In this document: piece after piece, positions 17,384 to 27,805 of the stretch
Layout: each line of letters starts with the position of its first letter
Numbering within the stretch: the first letter of the stretch is position 1
NCBI RefSeq assembly: GCF_900113705.1
Contig: NZ_FOQI01000020.1
Coordinates: 21,844 to 85,843 of the forward strand
Direction of reading: 5' to 3'
Length of the DNA stretch: 64,000 bases
Source: Collimonas sp. OK307
GTDB lineage: Bacteria; Pseudomonadota; Gammaproteobacteria; Burkholderiales; Burkholderiaceae_D
Made by a program: the position numbers and the translations under genes
Notes under the pieces: model-generated
Databases searched by the model: none
What the model saw: only the letters and a program-made list of their open reading frames with translations
Told to the model about the DNA's origin: nothing

Positions 17384-18805
17384 TTATTGCGGCGAGATTT
17401 CCGCCAGGCGCAATAAATTGGTGCTGCCCGACTGACCAAACGGCATGCCGGCGGTAATGGCGATCTGGTCACCTGCCGTGGCAAAACCTTCTTTGACGGC
17501 GGTCTGGCAAGCGGCGGTTACCATCTCGCTTTCGTTATGTATCTGATCGCTGATGGTCGAATGCACGCCCCATACCAGCGCCAGCCGGCGCGCTGTGGAC
17601 AGCTTAGGCGTAATGCTGAGAATCGGCGCCATTGGCCGTTCACGCGCTGCGCGCAAGCTGGTGTGGCCGGAACTGGTGTAGGTCACCGTCGCCTTGGCGC
17701 CGATGATGCGGGTGACGTCCCGCAAGGCCGTGCAGATAGCGTCGCTGCGGTTCGGCAACGGCGATTCGTGTTGGGCGTCCAGCATGTTCTGGTACAGAGG
17801 ATCGCGTTCGACTTCAGTGATGATGCGATCCATCATCGCCACAGCCGGTAGCGGATAAGCACCGCTGGCCGATTCAGCCGACAACATCACAGCATCGGCG
17901 CCGTCGTAGATGGCGCTGGCAACGTCGGACGTTTCAGCGCGGGTCGGCACCGGCGAAGTGATCATCGATTCCAGCATCTGGGTTGCGATCACGATTGGCT
18001 TGCCGTGCTGACGGCAGACGCGCAGGATACGCTTTTGCACGCCCGGCACGCGTTCCGGCGGCAACTCCACGCCGAGATCACCACGCGCAACCATGATGGC
18101 GTCGGACACCTGGACGATCGCATCCAATTGATCCAGCGCTGCCGGCTTTTCCAGTTTCGACAAGATACTGGCGCGATCGCCGATCAAGGCGCGCGCTTCC
18201 AGTACGTCTTCCGGCCGTTGCACGAAGGACAGCGCGATCCAGTCGACGCCCAGTTCCAGCGCGAATTTCAAATCACGCTTGTCTTTTTCAGTCAGGGCCG
18301 GAATCGGCAATACCGCATCCGGCACATTGACGCCCTTGCGGTCCGACAGCGAACCGCTGTTGACCACGCGGGTGTGGATAGACTGGCCGTCGCATGCCAG
18401 CACTTCCAACCTTACCTTGCCATCATCCAGCAACAGTGCCTGGCCGCCGGCGATCACCTCGAATAATTCCGGATGCGGCAGGTAGACACGTTGATTGTTG
18501 CCAGGCGTGTTGTTGCGGTCTAGCGTGAATTCCTGGTCGGCTTGCAGCGCTATCTTGCCATCGGCGAAGGTGCCGATGCGCAGCTTCGGTCCTTGCAGAT
18601 CGGCCAGGATGGCGATCGGACGACCGACGATTTTCTCGACGGCACGCACTATATCGTAACGTTCCTGATGATCGGCGTGGCTGCCGTGGCTAAAGTTGAA
18701 ACGGAAAACGTCGGCACCGGCTTCGAACAGCGCCTGAATGGTTTTCTGGTCCGCGGTGGCGGGACCGAGCGTGGCGACGATTTTTGCTTTACGTTGACGA
18801 CGCAT
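17384..18805 (-). CDS. pyk: Pyruvate kinase
   Basis: This 473-residue cytoplasmic pyruvate kinase (phosphoenolpyruvate + ADP to pyruvate + ATP) has N-terminal KIVATLGPA, FRFNFSHGSH, the active-site segment MVARGDLGVELP and the exchange-loop area MLESMI. The C-terminal allosteric domain ends in GSTNLLRLAEI. The length is normal. It is a second, pathway-associated copy by context, lying with transketolase and transaldolase, and would complete conversion of ribose carbon to pyruvate. ATG 18805 has an AAAGAAAG ribosome site. About 300 bases separate it from transketolase upstream; that gap shows no gene, and may hold its own promoter. Confidence 0.93.
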   Translation of the reverse strand: MRRQRKAKIVATLGPATADQKTIQALFEAGADVFRFNFSHGSHADHQERYDIVRAVEKIVGRPIAILADLQGPKLRIGTFADGKIALQADQEFTLDRNNTPGNNQRVYLPHPELFEVIAGGQALLLDDGKVRLEVLACDGQSIHTRVVNSGSLSDRKGVNVPDAVLPIPALTEKDKRDLKFALELGVDWIALSFVQRPEDVLEARALIGDRASILSKLEKPAALDQLDAIVQVSDAIMVARGDLGVELPPERVPGVQKRILRVCRQHGKPIVIATQMLESMITSPVPTRAETSDVASAIYDGADAVMLSAESASGAYPLPAVAMMDRIITEVERDPLYQNMLDAQHESPLPNRSDAICTALRDVTRIIGAKATVTYTSSGHTSLRAARERPMAPILSITPKLSTARRLALVWGVHSTISDQIHNESEMVTAACQTAVKEGFATAGDQIAITAGMPFGQSGSTNLLRLAEISPQ

Positions 18806-19102
18806 GATGAGCTTTCTTTAGAAGATCGACCGATTTGTATGCAAGATAAGTGCCTTCGTTATTGTTATACATAGATATAACTAGCATCATCCTACCCACA
18901 CAAACATGTTGTCCAAAAACTGAGGTTGATTGCACGCAGTCACATCGATCACTCCACTGATGTGGCTGCAGCCTGCAACCCGATACCATCTCTTTCTCTT
19001 GGTCAAGACAGAAGATTCACAACGGCCGATATATACGTCAAACCTTGATGAGTCTTCTGGCAAAACCTGGGGACGGTTACTTCGTCAAATAACCATTCTC
19101 AG

Positions 19103-21115
19103 CTAGCTTAAAATGTCCTTGACCAACTTGATCACATTTTCGACAGTAAAGCCAAAATGCCTGAACAGGTCGCCCGCAGGCGCTGATTCACCAAAGCAAT
19201 CGATGCCGATCACAGCGCCATCCAACACATATTTGCGCCAAATATCGCTGACCCCAGCCTCCACCGCCATACGCGGCACGCCACGCGGCAGAACGGTATC
19301 TTTATATGCCTGATCCTGCCGGTCGAAGACGTTGGTAGACGGCATGGAGACTACTCTTACCGCAATCCCCTCCTGCGCCAAAGCCTGCTGCGCCTCAATC
19401 GCAAGCGAGACTTCCGAACCGGTAGCCAGAATCACCGCTTGCAACGCTCCGCGAGCTTCTGCCAGCACATAGCCACCACGCCTGATCTGGCTTCGTGTCA
19501 CCGAATCACGCGGCTGGAACGGCAGGCTTTGACGCGAGAGTACAAGTGCAGTCGGCCCATCATGGCGTTCGATAGCTGCGACCCAAGCTTCGGCTGATTC
19601 CACCGTATCGCAAGGCCGCCACAGATCCAGATTGGGCACCAGACGTAGTGTCGCCACCTGTTCCACCCCCTGATGTGTAGGGCCGTCCTCACCGAGACCA
19701 ATGGAATCGTGGGTGAATACAAAGATCGTGCGAATTTTCATCAACGCTGCCATGCGCAATGCGTTACGCGCGTATTCCGAAAACATAAGGAATGTGCCAC
19801 CGTAGGGAATGAAACCACCGTGCACGGCCATGCCGTTCATCATCGCGGCCATACCGAATTCGCGTACACCATAGGAGATGTAGTTACCGCCCACCTTCTT
19901 GCTGACCAGTTTGGAGCCAGACCAGTTGGTTAAATTCGAACCGGTGAGATCTGCCGATCCGCCCAGCAGCTCAGGCAGTAACGGCGCCAGTCCCTCAATG
20001 GCGTTCTGCGAAGCCTTGCGGGTAGCGATGTTCTCGCCCTTGGCTTGAATTGCATCGATCATCCCGACCACGTGTTCCTGCCAATTGGCAGGAAGTTCAG
20101 CCTTAATTCTGCGTTGGAACTCCGCTGCTTCTGTTGGATAGAGCGCCTGATATCCGGCAAACTTCTCGTTCCATACGGCTTCAAGTTCAGCGCCGCGTTC
20201 GCGTGCATCCCAAGCAGCATAAACATCGTCAGGGATCTCGAACGGACCATGGTGCCAATTGATGTGCGGCCGTGTAGCGGCGATCTCTGCCGCACCCAAG
20301 GCCTCTCCATGCACCTTTGAGGTCCCCGCCTTGGTGGCGGCCCCCATACCTATCACGGTCTTGCAGCAGATTAGCGAAGGTCTGTCCGTTACTACCTTGG
20401 CTGCCACGATCGCTGCCTGCAGGTCCACAGGATCATGCCCATCGACACCCGGCATGACATGCCAGCCGTAGGCATCAAACCGTTTCGGTGTATCATCAGT
20501 GAACCAACCTTCCACATGGCCGTCGATGGAAATGTTGTTGTCGTCGTAAAAACAGATGAGTTTTCCCAGCCCCAGCGTTCCGGCAAGTGAGCAGGCCTCA
20601 TGCGAAATGCCCTCCATGAGACAACCATCTCCCAGAAAAACGTAGGTATGGTGATCGACGATATCGCATTCTGGGCGATTGAATTCCTGCGCCAACAGTC
20701 GCTCGGCGAGCGCCATGCCGACACCATTGGCGAGACCCTGCCCAAGCGGGCCGGTCGTAGTCTCTACGCCGGGAGTGAGAGCAAACTCGGGGTGGCCCGG
20801 TGTTTTGGAGTGCAGTTGACGGAAGCGTTTCAACTCGTTGATCGGCAGGTCATAGCCGGTCAGGTGCAGCAGTGCGTACAAGAGCACAGAACCGTGACCG
20901 TTGCTGAGGACGAAACGATCGCGGTCAGGCCAATGCGGATTGGCCGGGTTGTGGCGAAGATGATGGTTCCAGAGTACCTCGGCGATCTCGGCCATGCCCA
21001 TTGGCATGCCTGGATGTCCGGAACCGGCTTGCTGCACCATATCCATCGCGAGTGCGCGAATGGCCGAGGTCAAATTAGTGAATACCGGTGTTTCAAAATC
21101 CTTGAATATAGCCAT
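19103..21115 (-). CDS. tkt: Transketolase
   Basis: This 670-residue thiamine-diphosphate enzyme has [13 protein letters not shown] near the N-terminus, the TPP/Mg motif GDGCLMEG with the Asn of [20 protein letters not shown] in the pyrimidine domain, and a C-terminal domain with ATGSEVSLA and [10 protein letters not shown]. It moves two-carbon units between pentose and hexose phosphates, here probably to use ribose-5-phosphate from nucleosides. The length is full. It is transcribed after transaldolase, with a 271-base gap (21116-21386) that holds a small ACGAC/GTCGT hairpin and no gene. Confidence 0.95.
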   Translation of the reverse strand: MAIFKDFETPVFTNLTSAIRALAMDMVQQAGSGHPGMPMGMAEIAEVLWNHHLRHNPANPHWPDRDRFVLSNGHGSVLLYALLHLTGYDLPINELKRFRQLHSKTPGHPEFALTPGVETTTGPLGQGLANGVGMALAERLLAQEFNRPECDIVDHHTYVFLGDGCLMEGISHEACSLAGTLGLGKLICFYDDNNISIDGHVEGWFTDDTPKRFDAYGWHVMPGVDGHDPVDLQAAIVAAKVVTDRPSLICCKTVIGMGAATKAGTSKVHGEALGAAEIAATRPHINWHHGPFEIPDDVYAAWDARERGAELEAVWNEKFAGYQALYPTEAAEFQRRIKAELPANWQEHVVGMIDAIQAKGENIATRKASQNAIEGLAPLLPELLGGSADLTGSNLTNWSGSKLVSKKVGGNYISYGVREFGMAAMMNGMAVHGGFIPYGGTFLMFSEYARNALRMAALMKIRTIFVFTHDSIGLGEDGPTHQGVEQVATLRLVPNLDLWRPCDTVESAEAWVAAIERHDGPTALVLSRQSLPFQPRDSVTRSQIRRGGYVLAEARGALQAVILATGSEVSLAIEAQQALAQEGIAVRVVSMPSTNVFDRQDQAYKDTVLPRGVPRMAVEAGVSDIWRKYVLDGAVIGIDCFGESAPAGDLFRHFGFTVENVIKLVKDILS

Positions 21116-21386
21116 GATTCCGTTCTTCGCTTCAAAAAAACTACGACAAAACCGTCGTATTTAAAAAATGGCCATCCCTGGTGCACACTAGTTGCCCGTC
21201 GTACTTAGGAGGAGTCGGCTGCGCAAGCGCCTGAGCGGTCAATTTCTCCTGGGGGTTTTGGCCAATAGTTCACTATTGATACAAAAGTCAGAAAAATCTG
21301 TCCTCGCTCCGTCATTCTTTTCGCCTCAGTCCCCCAAATCCAGCGGGCTCCTGGTACAGGATGGTTTGACGTGCAAAACTCGCCGC

Positions 21387-22481
21387 CTACTCGACCAATG
21401 CCAATAGTTTGACGAAAGCCTCCTCGAATTGCGTTAGACCGGTGATAAGCAATTTCGCACCGACTTCTTCCAGATCGATACCATGGGCAACCAGCTCAGA
21501 CAGTACAGACTCTGCAGCAGCCACATCGTCAGACAATGTCGTTCCGCGCGCTTCACCATGATCGCGAAACGCAGCCAGTGTGGCGTCGGGCACGGTGTTG
21601 ACCGTCTCATTACCGATCAGATCCTCCACATACATGACGTCGCGATAGGCGGGGTTCTTGGTGCCGGTACTGGCCCAAAGCAACAATTGTGGTTGTGCGC
21701 CAGCGCGCGCCAACGGTGCGAATGCCCCTTGGGTATCCTGCTGCCAGTCCCGGTAGGCGATCTTGGCGGCTGCAATGGCAGCCTTTCCGCGCAACATGGC
21801 GGCGCTGTCCGGCAGTTGCATATCAACCATCGCATCGATGCGACTGATGAATACGCTAGCGACGCTGGCAATTCCATCCACCGGTAACGAGGCGTCAATG
21901 CGTCGCTGCAGGCCCCTGCGATGAGCCGCACGTACCATTCGCCCCTGTCTGGCAGAAAAAATCAGGGTGACGTTGACGTTGATTCCGGCAAAAATGACTT
22001 CCTCCAGCGCTTGAATACCGGCTTGCGTTGCGGGAATCTTGATCATCACGTTCGGACGCGCTATTGCTTTCCATAAGCGCTGCGCAGAGATGATGGTGCC
22101 CACCACGTCATGGGCCAAGTTGGGCGATACTTCGAAGCTGACAAAACCAGCAACGCCCTGGCTACTGCTATAGAGCGGCGCAAGCAGATCACAGGCGCGT
22201 TGAATATCGGGTAACACCAACGCTTCAAAGCACGTTTCAGCATCCGCGTGCGCTGCTCGCAACGCAGGCAGTGCCGCTTGATATGCCGGATCGGTACGGA
22301 TGGCGTTGTAGAAGATGGCCGGATTGGAGGTCACGCCGGCAATGCCGTCATCACTAATCCAGCGTGAAAGTTCACCGGAATCGAGTAGTTCGCGGCTGAG
22401 ATTATCGAGCCAGATTTGCTGCCCTAGCGCAGCGATGGATTTCAACCGGCTGCTCTCACATACATTGTTTGCGTCATTCAT
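21387..22481 (-). CDS. tal: Transaldolase
   Basis: This 364-residue transaldolase of the TalB-like long class has WLDNLSRELL near the N-terminus, GVTSNPAIF, the Schiff-base lysine in MIKIPATQAG, INVNVTLIFS and the C-terminal WASTGTKNPAYRDVMYVEDL. It transfers dihydroxyacetone units in the non-oxidative pentose phosphate pathway. It starts one base before the broken rbsD ends, so it is transcribed with the rbs genes. The segment after LIFSARQGRMVRAAHRRG deviates slightly from the usual sequence but stays in frame. Confidence 0.93.
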   Translation of the reverse strand: MNDANNVCESSRLKSIAALGQQIWLDNLSRELLDSGELSRWISDDGIAGVTSNPAIFYNAIRTDPAYQAALPALRAAHADAETCFEALVLPDIQRACDLLAPLYSSSQGVAGFVSFEVSPNLAHDVVGTIISAQRLWKAIARPNVMIKIPATQAGIQALEEVIFAGINVNVTLIFSARQGRMVRAAHRRGLQRRIDASLPVDGIASVASVFISRIDAMVDMQLPDSAAMLRGKAAIAAAKIAYRDWQQDTQGAFAPLARAGAQPQLLLWASTGTKNPAYRDVMYVEDLIGNETVNTVPDATLAAFRDHGEARGTTLSDDVAAAESVLSELVAHGIDLEEVGAKLLITGLTQFEEAFVKLLALVE

Positions 22482-22482
22482 A

Positions 22483-22816
22483 TCAAAACACCACTCCTGC
22501 GATCAAAATTATGTTTGCGTAGGGCGTGAATTCGCCGGTACGTACGATGGCCCGCGCGCCGGCGGTCATTGTTTTAAACTCTGCATGCGACACCTGACTC
22601 ACTGCCGTGTCTGGCAGGAGGCTGGAAATTGTCGCTTCGATAGCCGGGCTGACGCTCCCCAGTTCTTGCGCGACGACTGCCTTTTGGACCTGCATTTCGG
22701 TCAATGCCACGCGCAGGAATGGGTAAGCCCGCATCGGCAATCACCAGCATGTCGCCATGACCAAGCCCGGCGGTAAATTGCGACAGCGGGCTATTGAGCG
22801 AAGGGGTTTTTTTCAT
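22483..22816 (-). pseudogene. rbsD: Broken D-ribose pyranase gene
   Basis: The start at 22816 (ATG after GAGG) gives [32 protein letters not shown], a proper RbsD N-terminus. The rest ([40 protein letters not shown]) continues in another frame. Compared with a normal RbsD of about 139 residues, about 27 residues are missing at the joint after GLPIP, which implies a deletion of about 80 bases that also shifts the frame. The pyranase that interconverts ribose ring forms is therefore lost. The start codon lies inside the end of rbsK. Confidence 0.8.
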
Positions 22817-23774
22817 AGTGCCTCGCCTTCGCATACTGTTTGATGTTAACACCCCGACTGGTCATAAATTGGTGAACTTCATGACGAAGGGGAATCGACG
22901 TTTGCGCACCAAATTTTGTCACGGTCAGGGCTGCCGCATATTGGGCCACCACGCTGGCATCAACCACGCTCAATCCCCGTGCCAGACCAACCGCAAACGC
23001 CCCCGTGAAGGTATCGCCCGCAGCCGTGGTGTCCACGGCCTCCACCGCAACGGCGGGGATGAATTTGCTCGCACCTTGCTCTGCAATGAAAACGCCATGC
23101 GCGCCCATGGTGAGGAGTACAACTCCCACCCCGCGCTCAAGCAATCTAACGGACGCAAATTCGGCGCTTTCGCGATCCTGTACCTTAACTCCGCTCAGTT
23201 GCGATGCTTCGGTCTCGTTGACGATTAGAAAGTCGACCATGCGAAGCAATTCAGCACTTAAGGGCTGCATCGGTGACGGGTTAAAGATAACCGGTACGCC
23301 ACTTTGCTGTGCGATTTCAATCGCACGGGTAACCGCGCTCAACGATGTTTCGAGCTGACAGACCAGTAATTCAGCGGACTCGATCATTGCCGCGTCCGCG
23401 TCTATATCGGCGACTGACAGCGTCTGATTTGCACCTGGCGTAATCACGATGCTGTTGTGTCCCTCGCCGTCGACCAAGATGCCTGCTACGCCAGTTGCCA
23501 TGTTCACCTGGCGCGCAACATGGGAGATATCGACGCCATCCTGGATCAGACATGCCAGCAGATGATCGCCGAAATGATCATCACCAACTCTGCCGATCAA
23601 TGTCACATCGGCACCCTGCCTAACAGCCGCGACAGCTTGATTGGCGCCCTTGCCACCAGGGATCTGGTGAAATTCCTGTCCCGATATGGTTTCACCTACC
23701 GCAGGCATGCGCGATGTGCTAAACACCAGATCCATGTTAATGCTGCCGACAATGGTGATACGAGGTTTGTTCAT
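22791..23774 (-). CDS. rbsK: Ribokinase
   Basis: This 327-residue PfkB-family kinase carries the full ribokinase signature: [20 protein letters not shown] near residue 40, FNPSP, NETEA and the catalytic loop [14 protein letters not shown]. It phosphorylates ribose to ribose-5-phosphate in the cytoplasm. The start directly abuts the rbsC stop (TAA then ATG), so the two are translationally close. The C-terminal tail ([17 protein letters not shown]) runs on into the start of the broken rbsD, which may reflect a lost stop codon. Confidence 0.93.
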   Translation of the reverse strand: MNKPRITIVGSINMDLVFSTSRMPAVGETISGQEFHQIPGGKGANQAVAAVRQGADVTLIGRVGDDHFGDHLLACLIQDGVDISHVARQVNMATGVAGILVDGEGHNSIVITPGANQTLSVADIDADAAMIESAELLVCQLETSLSAVTRAIEIAQQSGVPVIFNPSPMQPLSAELLRMVDFLIVNETEASQLSGVKVQDRESAEFASVRLLERGVGVVLLTMGAHGVFIAEQGASKFIPAVAVEAVDTTAAGDTFTGAFAVGLARGLSVVDASVVAQYAAALTVTKFGAQTSIPLRHEVHQFMTSRGVNIKQYAKARHYEKNPFAQ

Positions 23775-24803
23775 TTAGTGTTTTCCTGCGCTAGTGCGGT
23801 TACGGTACATGTCGACGATCACTGCGATGACGATGACCAGGCCGGTGATGATTCGCTTGGCCGGATCACTGGCGCCGATCTGCGCCAAGCCAGCCTCAAG
23901 TATCGAAATAATGAGTACACCGATAAAAGTATTGATCACAGAGCCGCGACCGCCCAACAAACTGGTGCCACCGATCACCACCGCTGCGATCACCTGCAAT
24001 TCCATGCCGGCGGCGGCGTTGGGGTCGGCTGCCTCCAGCCGTGAAACCTGAAAACTGGCTGCCACCGCAGACAACAATCCCAACAGTGCGAACACTGCAG
24101 TCTTGGTCGGGCGGATGCGAATCCCGGCCAGGCGCATCGCTTCTTCATTGGTACCGATGCCGATCATGTGACGGCCAAACACGGTATAAGACAGGATCAC
24201 CTGACCCGCGACTACAATCAGGATGGCGATCAGGAAGGCGGGCGAAATGCCCGCGATCACCGGATCGCTGATGAAGGCCACGGCGTTGCCGATGTATTCG
24301 GTACGTGAGCTGGTTGCCAGATAGGCAGAGCCACGAGCGATTTCCAACATGCCAAGCGTCACGATGAACGACGGTACGGACCAGATGACCGAGATCAAGC
24401 CGTTGACCATGCCACACAAGAAGCCGATCGACAGTGCCAAGGCTGCGGCAGGAATAAAACCCCATTGCCAAGTCACCATGGCAAGGCTGAGTACGCCACC
24501 ACATAACGCCAGCACCGAGCCAACCGATAAATCGATGCCGCCGATAATCATGACAAAGGTCATGCCTACCGCCATGACTGTCAGCGCCGGAATTTCGTTG
24601 GCGATCGTACTAAACGTCTTTAAAGAAAAGAAATATTTACTTGCAAAGCTAAAGAAAATCAACATACCAACCAGCACCAGCACCAGTCCGAGATATTCCC
24701 GGACTCCGCGAACGAGTGCTGCTGAGTAATTCCCGATGGTCGCATCGGTACCCAATAAAGAACGGGGCGCCGAAGATTGTGTATCGCTTAGTTGTGTAGT
24801 CAT
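23775..24803 (-). CDS. rbsC: Ribose ABC transporter permease
   Basis: This 342-residue inner-membrane permease is of the BPD_transp_2 (RbsC/XylH/AraH) family, with about ten hydrophobic segments, the IGGIDLSVGSVLAL motif and the EAA-like loop GIGTNEEAMRLAGI. It forms the membrane channel with RbsA and RbsB. ATG 24803 is preferred over GTG 24818 because a GAAGGA box lies directly upstream of it. Confidence 0.92.
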   Translation of the reverse strand: MTTQLSDTQSSAPRSLLGTDATIGNYSAALVRGVREYLGLVLVLVGMLIFFSFASKYFFSLKTFSTIANEIPALTVMAVGMTFVMIIGGIDLSVGSVLALCGGVLSLAMVTWQWGFIPAAALALSIGFLCGMVNGLISVIWSVPSFIVTLGMLEIARGSAYLATSSRTEYIGNAVAFISDPVIAGISPAFLIAILIVVAGQVILSYTVFGRHMIGIGTNEEAMRLAGIRIRPTKTAVFALLGLLSAVAASFQVSRLEAADPNAAAGMELQVIAAVVIGGTSLLGGRGSVINTFIGVLIISILEAGLAQIGASDPAKRIITGLVIVIAVIVDMYRNRTSAGKH

Positions 24804-24879
24804 CGTATTGTCCTTCACGTGTGTTGAGGGCTGAAATTAAGCGTTGCCCGCTGTGCTTCTAGCTGTAAGTCTCACCGTT

Positions 24880-26412
24880 TCATGCCGTCTGTTTCGCAGG
24901 CCCCACATACCCGCTAAATGCTGCTTCGAGTATGGCGTCCTGACTAACTTCTTCGCGGTCGAAGATGCGCACCATTTTTCCGGCACTCATGACGCCAATC
25001 CGGTCGCACAACAGCATCAATTCAAGCAAGTCGCTCGATACGACCACCAGAGCTTTGCCTTGCGCCGCCAGTTCCGCCATCAATTTGTAGATTTCGAATT
25101 TAGCCCCAACGTCGATGCCGCGCGTAGGCTCGTCAAACAACATCACATCGCATTCCCGATGCAGCCAACGACCGATGGCGATTTTTTGTTGATTGCCACC
25201 AGACAGTTCTCTCACCGACTGGCCAACCGAGTTGGCGCGCAATGACATCAGATTGCCGATTTTTTCGGCAATCGTCCTTTCTTTCCGATGGTTAAGCCAG
25301 CCACCTTTTGACACTTGGGCAATGCCGCTCAAGGTCGTATTGACCTTGATCGATTGCGTCAACAGTAAACCCTGCTCCTTGCGATCTTCCGACACCATGG
25401 CGATGCTGTTCCTGACAGCGTCGCTTGGCGTTCTAACGTCACACTTCTTGCCAGAGACGAAAATGTGGCCGCTGTCTCGTTTGTCAGCGCCATAAATCAA
25501 ACGCAAGGTTTCAGTGCGGCCCGAGCCGACAAGGCCGGCAATACCGAGAATTTCACCGCCTCGCGCTTCGAAGCTGACGTCCTGCACGGCACTGCCGCGA
25601 TTCAGCTTATCCACCCTCAGGGCGATCTTGCTCGGCCGCGACTTGGGGCGGTCCAACTGCTCACCGACGTCACGACCCACCATTAATTTAACGACTTCCT
25701 GAATACTAATATCGGCGGTGCGATGCGTCCCCACCACCTGGCCATCGCGCAAAACAGAAATCGAATCGGCGATACGTTTGGTCTCTTCAAGTCGATGTGA
25801 AATGTAAATAATGCCGACGCCCTTAGCCTTCAGCAGCTCGATCTGCGCGAACAGCAAGTCGACTTCTCTGTCAGTCAGCATCGCGGTTGGCTCATCGAGA
25901 ATCAGGAGCTTGCAGTCGGCACTAATGTTGGCGGCAATTTCGATCATCTGACGTTGACCGATACCCAACTTTGATACAGGCGTCGCCGGATCGATTCCGC
26001 TGAGTCCGACCCGCGCCATGCATTCACGGGCTGCGGCGTTCATTGCCCGAGAGTCGATGAACCCGAATCGACGCGGCAGCTTCCGCAGAAACAGATTTTC
26101 AGCAACCGTTAGTGTGTTGACGAGACTGAGTTCCTGCATAACCATGCGAATGCCGCCGGCTTCCGCTTCAGCGCGTGACGTTGGCGAATACGGCATACCG
26201 CAGAACTGCATGCTGCCCGCGACCGGCGTCACCAGGCCGCCGACGATTTTGGAAAGTGTACTTTTACCGGCGCCGTTTTCTCCCGCCAGGACGCGCACCT
26301 CGCCCGGTTGAAGAGAAAGATCCACATCCAGTAATACTGGCGCGGCATAGGACATGGAAAGTCCACTGATTTGGAGCAAAGGTTGAGTCTGGCGCTCGAC
26401 TATAGAGGTCAT
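24880..26412 (-). CDS. rbsA: Ribose ABC transporter ATP-binding protein
   Basis: This 510-residue protein has two ABC domains. The first has GENGAGKST, LGIGQRQ as signature and ILDEPTAML. The second has a degenerate Walker A (GLVGSGRTE) but a canonical signature LSGGNQQK and LFDEPTRGIDVG. This layout is typical of sugar ABC ATPases such as RbsA. It energises ribose uptake at the inner membrane. ATG 26412 is chosen because it gives the family N-terminus; the frame stays open to 26514 with no family match. A transposase fragment and a hairpin separate it from rbsB. Confidence 0.93.
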   Translation of the reverse strand: MTSIVERQTQPLLQISGLSMSYAAPVLLDVDLSLQPGEVRVLAGENGAGKSTLSKIVGGLVTPVAGSMQFCGMPYSPTSRAEAEAGGIRMVMQELSLVNTLTVAENLFLRKLPRRFGFIDSRAMNAAARECMARVGLSGIDPATPVSKLGIGQRQMIEIAANISADCKLLILDEPTAMLTDREVDLLFAQIELLKAKGVGIIYISHRLEETKRIADSISVLRDGQVVGTHRTADISIQEVVKLMVGRDVGEQLDRPKSRPSKIALRVDKLNRGSAVQDVSFEARGGEILGIAGLVGSGRTETLRLIYGADKRDSGHIFVSGKKCDVRTPSDAVRNSIAMVSEDRKEQGLLLTQSIKVNTTLSGIAQVSKGGWLNHRKERTIAEKIGNLMSLRANSVGQSVRELSGGNQQKIAIGRWLHRECDVMLFDEPTRGIDVGAKFEIYKLMAELAAQGKALVVVSSDLLELMLLCDRIGVMSAGKMVRIFDREEVSQDAILEAAFSGYVGPAKQTA

Positions 26413-26545
26413 GGCATATTTTTGCTGAGTTAATGGGAGAGATCTCCGGCGCGCACCAAACGATCCCGCAAAATAGAAGGTCGACCACGCGTGAAAAAAG
26501 TCCCTGACTTCCACGATTCATCCACTGCAAAATATCATCAGACAG

Positions 26546-26641
26546 CTAGCGCAACTTGCGCAGCGGATGGGCAACAGAAATGTGCTCTTCCAACGAACGG
26601 CAGCTGAACGTGGCGCGCTTGGCGATGTCGGATTTACGCAT
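26546..26641 (-). pseudogene. Transposase N-terminal fragment between rbsB and rbsA
   Basis: The minus strand ATG at 26641 reads 31 codons with TFSCRSLEEHISVAHPLRKL, which resembles the N-terminus of DUF772/IS5- or IS1182-like transposases (LEE-x-VP-x-DHPLR). It stops at 26546. It is a relic within the rbs operon. Confidence 0.5.
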
Positions 26642-26678
26642 GGATTGAATAAGGCATTTCTCTGATTGGGCGACATAT

Positions 26679-26715
26679 GCCCGCGCCAGTGTATTCACGG
26701 ACGCGGGCTTTTTTT
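26679..26715 (+). terminator. Hairpin with seven T on the + strand inside the rbs operon
   Basis: The 7-bp stem GCCCGCG/CGCGGGC with a 16-base loop is followed by TTTTTTT on the + strand. It lies 22 bases after rbsB (minus strand). On the rbs transcript the hairpin is present but the U-run is on the wrong side, so it may act mainly as an RNA stabiliser of rbsB mRNA or stop antisense reads. Confidence 0.6.
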
Positions 26716-26737
26716 AACTGCCGGTTAAGTCGGTTGA

Positions 26738-27694
26738 TTATTTCTTACTGGCGACCACAAGATCAATCGGGGTTTCGACGAAGCCACCCATGGATTTGAT
26801 TGGCGCTTTACTCTTGAGTAGTTTCAACGCATTTTCGATGCCAAAAACAGCCAATTTGTCAGCGTGTTGATCTGCCGTTGCGAGCATGCGGCCATCTTTC
26901 AGCATCGGTGCGACGGCGGAGATATTGTCAAAACCAACAACCAGCACCTTGCCAGTTTTTCCGGCAGCCTTCACTGCAGCCACAGCTCCGATGGCCATGC
27001 TGTCATTGCCGCAAAGTAAAGCCTTGAGATTAGGAGTTTCGCTCAGCATCGCAGCCGCAACCTTATTGGCCTTGTCGATCTCCCATTCGCCGGTCTGCAC
27101 ACTGACCACCTTGGTGCCCACTGTTTTCATTGAATCCAAGAATCCAGCAGTGCGCTGCTTGCCGTTGTTCGCGGTCGGCAAGCCTGTGATAATGCCAACC
27201 TCGTCGCCAGCTTTCAGACTCTTGGCCAGATAATCACCCACCTGCTGCGCACCCTTGCGGTCCAGTGGGCCGACAAATGGAATAGTAATGCCCTTTTCCT
27301 TGAGTGCAGCGGCATCGAATTCATTGTCTATATTGATCACCACAATACCTGCATCGATTGCCCGCTTTGCGATTGGAACCAGAGCCTTGGAGTCAGCGGG
27401 AGCAATAACGATAGCATCCACATTGGAAACGATCATCTGCTCAACCAGCTTGATCTGACCTGCAGTATCGCTTTCATCCTTGATGCCGTTAGTGATGAGT
27501 TCGTATTTATCGCTGTTTTGTTTCTGATGGGCCTTGGCTCCATTTTCCATGGTCAGGAAAAATTCATTGGCGAGGGATTTCATTACCAAGGCAATGCGCG
27601 GCTTGGCCGTATCTGCGTGGGCTGGCTGCACGGACAAAAGCAGTACCGTAGCCGTGGAGGCCATCAATTTTGCGATAGTGAAAAATTTATTCAT
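26738..27694 (-). CDS. rbsB: Periplasmic ribose-binding protein
   Basis: This 318-residue type I periplasmic binding protein has a signal peptide ending VQPAHA (about residue 27) and the sugar-binding fold IALVMKSLANEFFLTMENG, DAIVIAPADSKAL, VVINIDNEFD, LLCGNDSMAIGAVAAV and VGFDNI. It delivers ribose to RbsAC; ribose, rather than another pentose, is supported by the linked ribokinase. It has a strong AGGAG box before ATG 27694. It is the first gene of the minus-strand run, downstream of a duplicated GntR-type promoter and an azgA relic. Confidence 0.9.
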   Translation of the reverse strand: MNKFFTIAKLMASTATVLLLSVQPAHADTAKPRIALVMKSLANEFFLTMENGAKAHQKQNSDKYELITNGIKDESDTAGQIKLVEQMIVSNVDAIVIAPADSKALVPIAKRAIDAGIVVINIDNEFDAAALKEKGITIPFVGPLDRKGAQQVGDYLAKSLKAGDEVGIITGLPTANNGKQRTAGFLDSMKTVGTKVVSVQTGEWEIDKANKVAAAMLSETPNLKALLCGNDSMAIGAVAAVKAAGKTGKVLVVGFDNISAVAPMLKDGRMLATADQHADKLAVFGIENALKLLKSKAPIKSMGGFVETPIDLVVASKK

Positions 27695-27805
27695 TACGTG
27701 TCTCCTGATAAAGGGTTATGTAGCTATGCGTTGTTTTGCATTTTGAAATAGCCTGGATTCATCAATTTCCATCAGTCGCGCACGCTGATGATTGCCCACT
27801 GATAT

